Shown here in pieces: positions 44,692-57,200 of a stretch of DNA of 64,000 nt. The DNA comes from Penicillus capitatus (taxonomy: Eukaryota; Chlorophyta). Under the pieces are notes generated by a model, which was not told the DNA's origin, searched no databases, and was given only the letters and a program-made list of their open reading frames with translations. Each line of letters begins with the position of its first letter. The stretch's first letter is position 1. Location of the stretch: assembly GCA_965649825.1 (NCBI GenBank), contig OZ287700.1, positions 1,426,001 through 1,490,000 of the forward strand. Direction: 5' to 3'. The position numbers were made by a program, and so were the translations under genes.

Positions 44692-47600
44692 TCAGAGCTT
44701 CGAGCGTTTCTGAATGGTGTAGGGCGGATCGAAGACAAGGAGGAGAACATCCTCGAGTGTGCCGGCTCTGCGGATGTCGACGGCTTTCTTGACTTCTTCC
44801 GGGATATCATGCTCGAGCTCCCCGTTGTTTCCTTCGGGTATGATGACTCTCTTGAGTCCTGCCTGCTGCGCTGCAATAAGCTTCTCCTTGAGACCACCGA
44901 TAGGCAAGACCAGGCCTCTCAGACTCAGCTCACCAGTCATTGCAGTGTCCGACCGGACGCATCGATCCGAGAACAAAGAAATCAATGCCACGGCCAAGGT
45001 AATACCTAACAGAAGAGATGGTCATCGACGAAGCATCTCGTCTAAAACGTGAAGGAACCTGCCGATGGTCCGTCTTTCTGAACGCCGCCTGATGGAAGGT
45101 GGATGTGGACGTCGCAGTTCTGAAACGCGTTTACCTCTGGGAACTTCAGTTCGGTGGCATGGGACTTTATCCATGACATCGCGATCTGGGCAGATTCCTC
45201 AAGCACTTCTCCTAGTTGTCCAGTAAGTGTCAACCTCCCTTGGTGTTCGGTATCGTGTTTTCGCGTCGTGCAGCATTCGATGTACTGAACGGAACCGCCG
45301 ACCGGAGTCCAGACCAGTCCGGCGGCGACACCTGGTTGCTCACTTGTCCATCAAATGCGAATAATGAACACCACAAACCTGCTCCCTGGAGGTGGTCTTC
45401 CGGGGAGTGAATCTGATGCTTTGGATGTCCAAGGACTGTATCGATGAGCCGTTCGTTAACAATGATTCTGTCGACGGCGCGTATCACAGCATTCGTCATT
45501 GAGATTTCATTTTCTCTCTCTTTTGGTTCACGATCAGCTGTAGAATCGTGGTTTGCCCCTCTCGTAGCTTCAGTGGCAAACATCGAGCTGAAATGCATAA
45601 CGGGAGAAAAGTTCCACTGGATGTTCGTCTCCTTTCCGAATGCTGAAATCTGTATGTAACACAGCAACGAAGTTGAATTGCGGAAACGTCCGAGTCACTC
45701 ACTCCACTCGTTGATCTTGACGACGGCGGAAGCGTTGAGACAGAACTGCTCGATGGGAGCGCCCTTTCCATCTTCTGAACGACGGCGGTCGCACAGTATC
45801 GACAGATGGAAGAGAGGCACCGTTCCAGTCCTCGGACGCCGACTTCCCTACACTGCCCAAGGTGAGCAACTCATCGGCAGCAGCGCTCGGTCAGCAGACA
45901 TGGTGTGGTTCTTGATGATGTATGCCAATCCGCTCGCTGGAAACTCTAGCTTCCCTGCCTCCACAAGTGGCTTCAGTCCATTTTCCCGGGTGACCTACGC
46001 AGAGCAGTCGAATGCGCGTTTCTTGTTCGTCGATGGAACTTTTGGAATGAGATGCTTCTCTGCGATGTCGATTTTTTCGTGAAGGGTGTAGCCACTCAAC
46101 CGTATGACCTCTAAACGATCCAACAGAGCGGCAGGGAGTTCGTTCAGCATGTTAGCCGTCGCCAGAAAAACCACACGAGACAGGTCCACAGGGACACCTG
46201 ATTGATCGGACAGTCTCCGCAAACATACATCTGCACAAGTGCGTACCCAAATAGGTGTCGGTGAAGGCATGGTTCTGCTCTGGATCCAGCACTTCGAGCA
46301 ATGCGGCGGCGGGATTGCCACGAAGATCGTGTCCCATCTTGTCCAACTCATCCAGCAGCATCACACAATCGGCAACTCCAATCTGGCACAGGCCCTAGAA
46401 TAGCCACCGTTGAGCTTCGGCTGTACACACAGGAGTCGTGAACCGATATAATGCGCCCCGGCATGGCTCCAATGTAGGTGCGCCGATGTCCACGGATCTC
46501 CGCTTCGTCGCGTACGCCGCCCAGACTCACTCGAACGTACTTCCGCCCGAGGACCTTCGCCATTCCTTGTGCCAACGAGGTCTTGCCTGAAAGGAGAGGG
46601 GTTCAGGTGACAGACATGATAGATGGTGGATATGTCACCGACTCCTGGAGGGCCAACGAAGCAGAGGATGGGACCTCGGACAGTTCCTCGACTGATTTTC
46701 TGCACGGCAACATATTCCAAGATTCTTCGTTTGGCGTTCTGCAGTCCAGAGTGTCCAGCATCGAGCTCTGTCCGTGCCCGTTCCACGTTCTCTTGGGCCT
46801 CTGGTGTCCATTGGTTGAAAGGAACGGACGCCAACGTCTCCAGATACGTCCGAGACATACCGTACGCTGGATGCACTTCGCTTGTCCTCTGGAGTTTCTT
46901 CGCCTCCTTCTGGGCAACGTCCAAAACCTAAATCCATATCCTCAATAATGCGGCTGTAGTTCACGCGGTATTCCACAATCGACAGACCTCCTTTGGAGGA
47001 TTCTTCTTCACAATCCTCTCCAGCAGTTCGGAGATGTCATCAGCGGACTGGAGCTCGAGAGAAGACACAGGCTAGATGCACACATTGCTATTTCCATTGG
47101 ACAGTACATCGGATGGTGCCTTTCTTGGTTGTTTCCGGACGGATAGTGCCTTCTCCACCAGTTCGATGGACTTCTCCACCATCTTCAAGACCATCTCCAC
47201 GCGATTCGAGACGTCCATCTCGTTCAGCAGAGATTCCTTCTCCTGCCGAGAACACGGGCATCGAGAATCTGGAGTGCTGTTTGAAAGGGCATGCTTGGAA
47301 ACTTGTGGCCAATACAGAGCCTATCGCATCGGCTGCATCATTAGCCGTCATCTGTTCTATCGTCTCCAGCATCTTGTTGGCCACCCCCTCTCTCCCTCTC
47401 ATGGACATCAGCTCCATCAACTTCCGCGTCCTTTGTCATTGAAGCCGTCTCGAGCAATGGACCGTGCGTGCTCAGAATGACACACTTTGAGATGAGTTCT
47501 TGTTTTAAGCTGTCCTTCGGAGCTTTGTTCTCGTGAGAGATTGTTCGTATTTCAGCTTTCAGGATACGGTCCTCTTCGTAGACTTGTTGCAAAGCGACCC

Positions 47601-48094
47601 GCGATTTGCCTTCCAACAGCAACGTGGCTTTCCGCATCTGCGACCAGAACGTCATTTCAACAGAACGAGCGTTCTCTTTCACGAACTCCAGGCAATCTTG
47701 AAATCTGCAGGACTTGTCCCAGCACGCCGATGCTCCCCAGGTATGGCAGAGATCTCTGCAAAGGACGAAAACGGTGAATTTAAAGACAGGCAAAGGGCAG
47801 GTAACCGTGTCCGTATTGTCGGTCTTGACTGGAAACACGGCGACAAATACGTCTTCCTGATTCTCTTGACTCAAGTGAGAGAGCAGTGCCTTGCTGAGGA
47901 TCCGCGAGAGAAGACATGATGATGGTTGGAAGGCGGAAGGATGTGCACCACCTGTGCCTCTGATCGAGGTCCAGCTGGACCGTGAGCACGGCAAAGGGCA
48001 GCAGAATATCGTCGTGCAGTGGCAACAGACAATAGCGCTCCATCATTGCGCTTCGCGTGGTGGCAGCGATCGCGGTACGGCGATTGACGCGCAT
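44692..48094 (-). CDS. LONP2: Lon protease, peroxisomal type (ends in SKL)
   Basis: Multi-exon AAA+ serine protease. The N-terminal substrate domain is fragmentary ([33 protein letters not shown] joined by an intron to [13 protein letters not shown]). The ATPase core is clear: Walker [11 protein letters not shown] (split by an intron), [30 protein letters not shown], Walker B and beyond [29 protein letters not shown]. The protease domain has the catalytic Ser in KDGPSAG and Lys in [16 protein letters not shown]. The chain ends Lys-Arg-Ser-Lys-Leu, a canonical PTS1, which matches peroxisomal Lon (LONP2) rather than the mitochondrial one. The start is uncertain (ATG 48094 or 48046); neither leader looks like a strong presequence. 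Confidence 0.85.
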
Positions 48095-48576
48095 GCACAG
48101 CTAAACGCTCTGATTGCACAATTGACAATCGCGATCAATTAAACGTCGGTTGTCGGCCACAACAAACGACAGTCGCATGCCTCTTGTCAAGAAGAGCAGA
48201 CACATGGATCGCGAAAAATAGCCGGCACAAAACCTCCGTCTTCGAGGACGTGGTCGTCATCGCTGGAGAAAGAATCCTCTTGAGAATTCCGAGCAGTATG
48301 AATGCGTGTTACGACTTGTACCTCGCATGTCGTCACAAGGCCGGCGTCAGTTCGCGTACAATCAATAGGATAGGCAAATGTCACGCCGAAGCAAAAGGCC
48401 GCAATCACGGTCAAAGGGCTTTGCTGAGCGTGCTTCGTTCCAAAAGGCGAGGAAGAAGAAAGAGCCGGCGTTGACGAAACGTGGCCCTCGCTAGACGACC
48501 CGTTGACCTGTCTTCCAGCCTCGTAGGACTCTTTTCGCCTTTCGGCACTGTCCGGTCGTCGTGTTGCGGATCGAGT
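48095..48576. other. Region between divergent genes; possible small minus-strand ORF
   Basis: Lies between the starts of LONP2 (minus) and DNAAF10 (plus). A minus-strand ORF (48187 to at most 48741) contains a hydrophobic stretch (LTVIAAFCFGVTFAYPI) after a Ser-rich segment and an acidic tail. Its only ATGs lie within DNAAF10 exons, so it is probably not a gene. Confidence 0.3.
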
Positions 48577-49935
48577 ATGGTCGACAGCGTCAACAAACCG
48601 CAGATACTCGAACACCTTTCGAAATCGCTGAACGTCACCATCTACGACTGCAAGTAATCTGAAGACTGACCGCGACAGCAAATGCATCGGCACTCTGCAG
48701 ATGGATCCCTTGCAGCGCGCGTTTCGTCGTTCTGGGCTCATATCCGAAAGGAACAGGATCCATCCAGGTCACTAACCGCAAACGCCCTTGTCAAAACTGG
48801 AAGTCTAGGTCTTCGAACTTGACGGCGCCGACGTGAAGCGACTTGCAGAATACCAGAAACCGGTCGCTCTAAGGTGCGGCACGTTTGGGGCCTCTTCGCT
48901 CGCGAACCGGTGGATGGCCACGGGCGACTTCGATGGCACACTCAGCTTGTGGGATCTCGACGCCGCCAAGGACGCCGTCTCAAACGTGCGCGCGCATTCC
49001 AGCTCCATCAACGCCATAGACGGGTGTGGCGGCAAATGCGACGGACACGGACCTCCCGAAGTCGCAACGTGCGGTCGCGATGGCTGTGTGCATGTCTTCG
49101 ACGTGCGTCAATTGCATTCCCCAGTCGCCTCCTTCGAGCCGATCGCCGGATCCGCCAAAAGGCACTTCCAGCGCGCACAAACAGCTTCTCTCGAACACTG
49201 TCTTGGAGGGAGTGCTGGACAGTGGCATTTGGAAACTCTTTCAACGACGAAGAACGTTGTCTGCTAGCAGGCTACGACAACGGAGACGTTAAACTATTCG
49301 ACCTGAGAATGAATCAGGCATGCCTCGGACGTCCACAGGACAAAGAGCTTGTGTTTTCACAGGTGCGCTGGGAGACGCACGTGCCAAATGCCGTTTGCGG
49401 CGTGCAGTTCGATCGACCGGACATTCGGATGAACAAATTCGCCGTTGCTTGTCTCGAATCTCAGTTGCATGTCTTCGATGCCAGAACACGGCACCCGCAG
49501 GAGGTCACAGATGCATCCCTCGTCGCTTTGGCAACTTCTCTTTCAGGGATTGGCCCGGTTAACAGTGACTACGGATTTCAAGAGCACGTGCTGGTCCGCT
49601 CAACATCTACCCCAAAACCGCGAGATCTGGATGGTCACACACGGAGACGGCACCGTGGCTCTGTACAAATACCGGTACCCGCCGAAACGGACGCGAAAGG
49701 TAAGAGATCTCGATGGGACGTCTCATTGATCGATTAAGTGCGGCTTTGACTCGAGGCGGAAGACGGAAAGCTCAAGGGTGTGGTCGGTACCGCAGAGAAC
49801 CTGAGTCACTGCAACCTCTCCTCTCAACCGATCAGCTGCTTCGACTGGAGTCCTGACCGAGAAGGACTCTTCGTTTGCGGTGCCCTCGATCAGCGTGTGC
49901 GAATTGGCATCGTGACCAAGCTGCACAAAATTTGA
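48577..49935 (+). CDS. DNAAF10: WDR92/DNAAF10 WD40 protein, axonemal dynein assembly factor
   Basis: Exons 48577-48653, 48701-48767 and 48807 onward; the first introns are 47 and 39 nt and phases close. The product follows the family closely: KPQILEHLSKSLNVTIYDCK, FVVLGSYPKGTGSIQ, LRCGTFGASSL, ATGDFDGTLSLWDL, INAIDGCGG, AFGNSFNDEERCLLAGYDNGDVKLFDLRMN, RWETHVPNAVCGVQFDR, HLPQNREIWMV, and the C-terminal ISCFDWSPDREGLFVCGALDQRVRI ending LHKI. These are the seven WD40 blades. DNAAF10 works with the R2TP/prefoldin-like chaperone complex to pre-assemble axonemal dynein arms, so this organism very probably builds motile cilia. Further introns lie near 49155-49220 and 49640-49760. Confidence 0.85.
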
Positions 49936-50325
49936 GCTCGAATGACGCGTCACTCGCGGCGTTTCAATCTCTCTCTCTTCTTGATCGTCTCTCTTTTGCA
50001 AGTGTTTCAGAATCCTCGTCCTTCAGCCTGGATCTGGACTCGTACGTTGAACGTGTTGAGCATCTGCGAATTCAGTCGAACTCAGAGCGGCGCATTTCTC
50101 GCCGACTGTTTGCTTTGCACGACTTCGAGATCCACGAAGGAGTGTAAACGCCATGAACTGAGTTGGTTTGACATCGCCATCGGCTCTGCTTTCTGGAGTC
50201 TTCAGCGGCCTTCGTTCCGATCGCGTCTCCGCGAAAGATGTCTATACGTGTCTACGGTGTCCGTATCGTGTGCAACGGGTGCGACGCAGACTGCCGTATC
50301 TGACGATTGCTCTGGACGGTTCTCC
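49936..50325. other. Intergenic region with an unexplained open stretch
   Basis: 390 bp between DNAAF10 and USO1. A Ser/Leu/Glu-rich open frame runs 49936-50147 (SLDLDSYVERVEHLRIQS) directly after the DNAAF10 stop, with no ATG. It is not recognised and may be UTR or part of an unplaced exon. Confidence 0.35.
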
Positions 50326-53282
50326 ATGCAGGTCTTCAACAAGTTAGCAAAAGGTCCGGCGTCTGCAGGCGTCGATAGAGAACAACAGCATCTGTGTTCT
50401 GCCAGGTGCTGCAACTTTGGGAGCTGGAGAAAATGCCTCCGTTCTCGAGCAGCTGATGCACCGGGTGAAAGAGACGTCTTCTCTCGAGGAGAAGCGGATG
50501 GCGCTGAACGACATCAAAGAACTTCTGCAGAGCCATTCAGAAGTCTCATTGTGTCCATTCCTGCTCGTTCTCGATCGAATCCTGTCCATCAGGTCAAGGC
50601 AGATTTCGGATCTCTGGGCGGCATCTCTCTAGTGGTCGAGATTTTGGCCGAAAGAGAAGACCTCGAGCTCATTCAGATGACACTTGAGCTGCTGGCGATC
50701 GCACTCGCGGAAGAAGACACGAAGGCAATCACTGTCACTCACTGCACGGCAGGCACAACAAGGAGTCTGTGTGTGAAGACAGACAACTGCGACGCCTTCT
50801 GCAAACTGCGAATTGTTCGTTCAGTCGCTCGACCATCTGACCATTGTGCTTTCCCTGTTGGATCCGGAACCAACCGGCGTGCACGATTTCTATGTCTACT
50901 ACCACGCCGTCCAGATCCTGAACTGCTGCTTGAAAACCGGCCTCTATAAGCTCCAAGTGAAGCCCGCCAATTCGCGGGATGCTTCTTGGGACAGACACGG
51001 TCCAGGAAGTGGTGCACAGACGAGAGGACGGATTGAAGGGTCTACTAAGTTTGCTATCTGAACGCGAGGCGATAAGAAACGAAGTTCTGCTGATTCTGAT
51101 TCAACTGACCGCCAATCATCCTTCTCTGCAAGGATCTGCCGCCAGAGGCGGAATCTTTGCGAAGCTCTTTGACATCGTGAAGGGAGAAGGCGGCCCAGAG
51201 GGCAGCATCGTTGTTCGGGATTGTCTGGAGCTGATGGCGCAAGTTCTCCGAGACAACGAAACGACGCACCAGATTTTCAGGTTCGTCTGTCGACAAGCCT
51301 CCCACGAGACGACTTCCCACAGGGAAGAAGGCATGGTGGAGCCCCTGTTGAGATTCCTGGAACTTGTGAATGTCAGCTCTTCGGGCGTCGAATCGCTGAA
51401 GAGCGCGAACCAGAACGTGACCCAGCAACGCATCGATCATCTCAGAATGGCACTGAAGCTCGCCGAGATACTGGTTTCTGCCTGTTCTCTACCGGCGTCC
51501 CCTCATTCCGCCTCAGGTTCATGAGAATGAGACCGACATGCAGGAGGCTCACATAGCAAACTGCCAATGGATGAATCAATCCGACTGTCTTCCTGTTCTC
51601 TCGCAACTGTGCCTCAACCAAGGAGGCGAGTCGAAGTGTGTCTCTCTGCTTCAGTGGCTGTGGGATGTCGTAGGCGTGAGAGATGTGGAAGTGCGCGTCA
51701 TGTCCTTGCGATGCATGAGCCGTGTTGTTCGATTCGTCCCCGATGCCAAGAAGCTCCTTGTCAAACTCAGAGTTTTCCTCGACGGTCAACCCGTCGAAGC
51801 ACTCTTGGTCAGCGAGAGATTCCATTCCGTCTGCGTGCGTCTTCGCGAGCAGCTGTGTTGGATAGGCGCTGCTAAGGATGGCCCTCGTTGCTCATGAGCG
51901 GCAAGAGTCTCTAGCAGCGTACGGCGTGCTCCAAAGCTTCTACGATTCCAACCGAGAGGCGCAGGAGCGTACCTTCTCTTCTCAGATCTCCTTCGAGGGA
52001 CGCCAACCCACGGATCATGCTTTTCTGACTGAGCTGCTGAATGCACTGGACACATGCCGCGAAGGATCAGAATCGGGCAGACGTGCCGCACAAGTGATGA
52101 ACGGTTCTATTGGCGGCCAAGTGCACGGTGTCGTCTGCCTTTCAGATCCTATCCTGCATCCTTCGCGACAACCACGTCCTGCAAACGGCTTGCGTCACCC
52201 AGCAGGTGACTCTGCCCCATGGACAAAAATCGGGTCGAGTGCTTTTCTGGTACAAATGGCTGTTCGGGGATAGACGCTGAGTGACAGATTTGGTTAGGCT
52301 GATGGATCTGCTCTCGGAGAGTGTCCGCTTTAATTCCAATCCTGGAATCTGCGATGCTTTGAGCCTGTGCGTCATGAATACGCTGGAGGGATGTCCTGCT
52401 GCCGTAGAAGCACTTCTGCAGATCGAATCCTGCGTGTCCCTCTTGGTCACACATCTTCAGAAGACGGTAGAGGATACCATCGACACACCGAGCTGGAGAC
52501 TCTCGGGGATCCATTTCGTTTCGCTCATATTTGTCGCATGTCTCACGACTGTCATTGAGTGTCCCAGTTATGCAAGTGAAGCAAGCATAGCGTTGGGTGA
52601 TAAGTGCTGCAGTGCGTTTCTTTGTTAGATTCTCAGGCGATGCGTGAGTATCTGAAGAACGTGGTGATGGGATCCGTGGGCGTGGACAATTTCATCCTTT
52701 TCTTGAAGGCAGCCCATGACAAGACCAAAGGTCCAGCACACGTGGATCTGCATCGGAAGCTCGCCCACATGTCGGCCGTTCTGCACTCTTACCTGCAACC
52801 CAGCCAAAGCCGTACAGCCGGGGAGGCACTTCAGCCAGCAGCGCCCGTTGTCCAGCAGGGAATAGCCGGTTCGGAAAAACAGGCAGGAGCAGAGGAAGAC
52901 ACGACGGTGCAGAAACTGCAGATCGAGTTGAATGCTACGAAGACAAGGCTTCAGCAAGTGACGGAAGAGCTTTCATCCTTTAAGCAGCAACGGCCACAGG
53001 AAGGCCCACTCCAAGAAGGACTCACCCAACAGGAAGCCCTCATTCAACAACTCCGTCTCCAGGCACGAGAAAAGAATAATCGTCTTCTCCTCAGTCCATT
53101 CTTTACAGATTTCGGATCTCAAGGGACAATTGGAGGCGTCAGTGGATAGCGAGACAAAGAACGAGATGTTGGTTTGTTTGGGCATTGAACATACCAAAGT
53201 TCAAGTCCTTTCTGCTAAACTCTTTGAACTTGGCTACGATCCTGATGCACTTCTCGCAGCAGAAATGCAGAAACAGTTGTGA
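50326..53282 (+). CDS. USO1: USO1/p115 vesicle tethering factor
   Basis: The start ATG 50326 encodes MQVFNKLAKG. A 52-nt intron (50354-50405) joins it to AATLGAGENASVLEQLMHRV, reproducing the p115 N-terminus. The ARM-like head follows: SSLEEKRMALNDIKELL, GGISLVVEILAEREDLELIQMTLELL, DFYVYYHAVQILNCCLK, VQEVVHRREDGLKGLLSLLSEREAIRNEVLLILIQLTANHPSLQ, EGGPEGSIVVRDCLELMAQVL. The second ARM half spans about 51540-52700. A Gln/Glu-rich coiled coil comes next, then the conserved tail KNEMLVCLGIEHTKVQVLSAKLFELGYD. p115 tethers COPII vesicles to the Golgi and binds Rab1 and SNAREs. About ten short introns interrupt the gene. Confidence 0.8.
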
Positions 53283-53457
53283 TTCACAGTTCCCCAGACG
53301 GCGACTGTCTTTCCATCTTAAAGTCCCATTCGATGGATATCGCGCGCGTGTCCATCGATAGCCATCGGAACGCTCATCATTTTTTTACTCGACCCAATTC
53401 TGGAGCAACGCCTTTGCCAAAGCATCCACATTCCGCCTTGATGCCACCATTATAGCC
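53283..53457. other. Short intergenic region
   Basis: 175 bp between USO1 and the mTERF gene. Nothing is recognised. Confidence 0.4.
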
Positions 53458-54202
53458 ATGTTCGCGATCAGCACACCATGTAGACGTCCTGTGGCGCGAG
53501 GCCACTGGCGTCGCCCTTCGAGACGTGTCGTCCGCCTGCGGGCCGAGAACCTGAAAGATGTTCTGCAGAGAGGTGCGGCGTGAGAATTGTCTGCGTTGCT
53601 CGGTTGAGATGTGGGTGGATGAAGGAGACTTCGACCCCGATCCTGCTTACGTGGAGGGCGGAGACTTTCTCAGAAGCATCGGGATGCGAAACCAGGCAGA
53701 GATCAGTCGGATACTGGACGTGGCGATGAATCCAGATTCCCTCTTTCTCCCTCCAGTCCAACGCCGCCGATCGACGGCCAGCGTTCGATCATCCCCGCTC
53801 TATCTGCGATGCGTCATCTCTGTCCTCCAGGCGCGGAGACTGAGCGTCGAGGACGACATGAAGCCGGTCGTGGATTACCTCCGTGGCCTGGGCATCGAAG
53901 ACGATCAAATCATCAAGGCATGACATGGGATGGATTGACATGCGTGGTACGGTTCGTGTCTGTGGTTTTAGATGATCGAGCAGGTTCCCTATTTGCTGGG
54001 GTACAGTCCTGAGGAGCGCATTCGCCCCGTTTTGGACTACCTCAGCTCCGTCGGTATTGAAGACCCTGCCCAGATCATCGCCAAACGACCGTCTCTCTTG
54101 GGATTGGACGTCGATCGGAATCTCAGGAAGATGGTGGATTACCTGAAATCCAATGATTACGAAATGGATCAGATCGTGAAATGGTTAGAGACATCTCTTT
54201 AA
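53458..54202 (+). CDS. Organelle mTERF-family protein
   Basis: Starts MFAIS followed by an Arg/Pro-rich leader of about 30 residues, a plastid or mitochondrial transit peptide. After one intron comes an acidic linker, then mTERF helical repeats: SVEDDMKPVVDYLRGLGIEDDQIIK, (intron) MIEQVPYLLGYSPEERIRPVLDYLSSVGIEDPAQIIAKRPSLLGLD, NLRKMVDYLKSNDYEMDQIVKW. Only about three repeats are present, fewer than the usual six to eight, so this is a short member. The family binds organelle nucleic acids in transcription termination, splicing or ribosome biogenesis. The intron 53918-53971 begins GC rather than GT. A further intron between the linker and the first repeat is possible near 53770-53840. Confidence 0.7.
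53918..53971 (+). other. GC-AG intron in the mTERF gene
   Basis: 54 nt starting gcatga and ending gttttag. No GT lies between the last conserved codon and the in-frame TGA at 53922, while joining AAG to ATGATC restores the mTERF repeat. A GC donor is therefore the simplest reading. Confidence 0.6.
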
Positions 54203-54256
54203 AAACACCAATTCCACTTTTTATCGACAGACTGTCAGCGCATCAGCGATCGGCGA

Positions 54257-57200
54257 ATGGCACGTCACATCACGCGGTGCTTCATCAACTGGCCCTCGGA
54301 TTTGACGACCGCTCAGAACTCCCGTTCGGTTTCGCGTTTCGTCCAATGGGTACGACGTCGTTTCGGCGAAGTGCCCATCGCAATTGTGTTCTCCGTAGAC
54401 GCTCGTTTTGACAGATGGATGTGCGACCGATACCGCACGACGCTTCAGCAGGTGGATCCTGTCGGATACCCTCCAACGGATCACCTGTACGTCAATCTGG
54501 ACGACGTTCTTGCCAGGTCCGTCTCCGCGGCAAGCGCCCTCGATACATTCCCGTCCCGCAGCTACGTCAATTGGACGGAGGCGGCGTTGAAGCAGTCGGA
54601 AGACGCATTGCTCCTCTCCGTTTCGAAGCACATCGAGTTTCTCGTCGAAACGATCAGGCCGCAGTCGCAGCTATTTATCGCTGTCAGCGGTATGTCCATC
54701 AACGGCACCGACTGTCCCATCACCGCAAGATCTTGCGCGATGTGACGAGCAGGCGTGTTGCCTGTTGCTTTCCTGAATACCCAGCGAAGGCAGTGCATCT
54801 ACAACAAGGGAAAGGCAAGGTCTTGCGATTGCGATGACGGCAGCCTGAGAGTGTGCGGTGTCAGATCATGGACGATGCGTTTCGCCAGTCGGTGCACGCG
54901 GAGAGCACGGAGGATCTGTTCAACATGAATGCTTTGATGCCGGGGACGCCGTTCATGGAGAGACTGGACGCCCACCTGCTGTTCTTGATCCGACACAACA
55001 TGGCATACGTCTTCGAGTGGCAGGAACTGAAGGTCATCTACTCAGGTTCGTCTGTCGCGTGGGAGACGGCGACCGCAAAGAGTGAGACTGACTCAGGGTC
55101 TTCGATCGCGGGGGACGCTTCGTTCAAGATCTTCGAAGAGATGCGCTGCGCGCGCCAGGAAAAAGGAGCGACAGATGTGCTCACGCACGGGGTGTACACA
55201 ACGCAGCACGACGCTCCCTTGCACGCGTTGGCCACGAGGGAGCCGTACATCTACCTCGTCAAGGAGAAACGCTGTCTGCAGCCGTCGTACCTTCTCTGAT
55301 GCACCCTTTCGATTCTGTGCGGTAATCTCGTAGAGAGCGAGATGCGCAGACCACTCGGGACGAGCTCAAGGAGGAAGACTTCGTCATCCAGTACATGAAG
55401 TGCGCGTCTCCGAAGAGGCCGTTCACCGATCCGGCCATTGCTGTGCTACTAGTCTGTTCAGGGAGTGCTGGGAACAGGAGCTCCAGCATCTGAACGCAGA
55501 GGTGGATGCGGAACGCAGTCTGGACGATTTCCTGCTCTTCTGCACGTTCCTTGGAAACAGGGCCATTCCCCGTATCCCTCTCCGATCCACCGTCTCGCTC
55601 TCACCGCGATGGTGTCGCAGGCATTCCGACGCTGCATCTGCTGGAGGGGAGTCTGGATGAGCTGCTGGACTGTTACAAGGAGTTTCTGCGTCCCACGCTC
55701 TGCTCGCAGGGCTACAGCGGAACGGAATGCGGGCAGTCGGCCGTGCCCTATCTCACGAACGCAGACCGAGCGATCAATCTGATCAACTTCGAGGCATTCA
55801 TCCACCTCATCGGCGCAGAGAACAGGGAACTCGACCGTCTTCGGTTCCGGGAGAAGCTGCAGGTGTCCGGAAAAGCCCCCAGGAATCTCACTCTCATTCT
55901 CCCCGGCGCCGCCGGCTTGATCTACTACCACGACGGTCCGTACGAGTGGTGGAAGAACTGGTACTACACGATGAAGCTCAAGATCGAGGAGCAACACAAA
56001 GAGGCGATAAAGGAGGCGGCGTCCTACTTCTCGAGTGCCCTGATCTGGTACTACGAATACCTGACGAAGCAGACTGTGGATTGGGATTGCGCGTACCACG
56101 AGCTCTATGCACCCACGCTGTCTGACCTGGCATCCATCTCGGAGCACGAAGGTCGAGTCCTCTCTTGCTTCTCTTGTCGACGACGCGATCGCTGTCCAGT
56201 TAAACTGGAGAAGGAGCCGGCCATGAGCCGATTGGAGTATCTCCTGTGCGTCCTCCCCGGCGTGGACGCTTCTTTTCTGCCCGAAACGCACCAGTGCATA
56301 GTCACAGACGACGAGTCCTGCTATAGGAAGCTCTACAAGGACACCCTGTCGTCGATACTGTCTCTGTTGCATGTTCCCTGACGCGTGTGGCTTCCAGGTC
56401 GAAGCTGGACTTCTCCGTCGACATCGAGGGGGCGTGGAACGACCAGGAGAACAAGCTCCTGATCCGTCCTTTCAACTACTATCGGATCACGAAGACGATC
56501 GGCAGGTTCAAGGGCGTGCAGAAAGAGATCTGGCCGGATCAGACCCTACTCGACGACGGCTTCCAGCACATCTTCGTCCCGAATCACCGTCGCGCTCCGC
56601 AGCAGCCATTCTCGTGTGAAACGTGCGATTTCGTGCAGAGAGCAAAGCGAAGAGCTACTGCACGTCGACGATCAACAACTACCAGGATGTGAAGTGCTCC
56701 TGCGGATCGACAGTCCTGTGGTCACGGCCTGTTCGCGAAAGGACATCTCCCTGGCAGAAAGGTTCCGCACTGTCAAGCACCATGTCGTGAACTTCGACCA
56801 TCGATTGCATCAGGTCCTTCGCTGCCGTTCCCGCCCAGTTTCCCGACACTCGATACCGTCCTGCAAGTCAGATGGCAGTACCAACGGCGCGCGACTCAGT
56901 GTTCTGTGCAGTTGAAGTGCTGCATGATGCAAATGAAGTGTGACCGCTACGCTCGACAGAGTGAGCGCGAGAGTCTTGTCATCGAAGTGTCCGGAGACAG
57001 CTACAACTGGCCTGGGGGTGCCAAGAAGGTCGATTCTGCGACCAACCGACGGATGAGCAGTTCCCATGTTTCCTGCGACAGGTGTTTGACAGTCTCAAGG
57101 AGCAGGTGGTGTACATCGGCTACCCCTGCAAGACACGTGCCACCGTCATCGGAACCACCGATCCATGGGCGACGTACTACGTCCCTGGCAAGTCCCAGAG

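Noticed and set aside
44500-45009. 169-codon plus-strand ORF
   Set aside because: Antisense to the Lon protease C-terminal exon.
48187-48741. Minus-strand TM protein gene
   Set aside because: Its only ATGs lie in DNAAF10 exons on the other strand, and no intron model gives another start.
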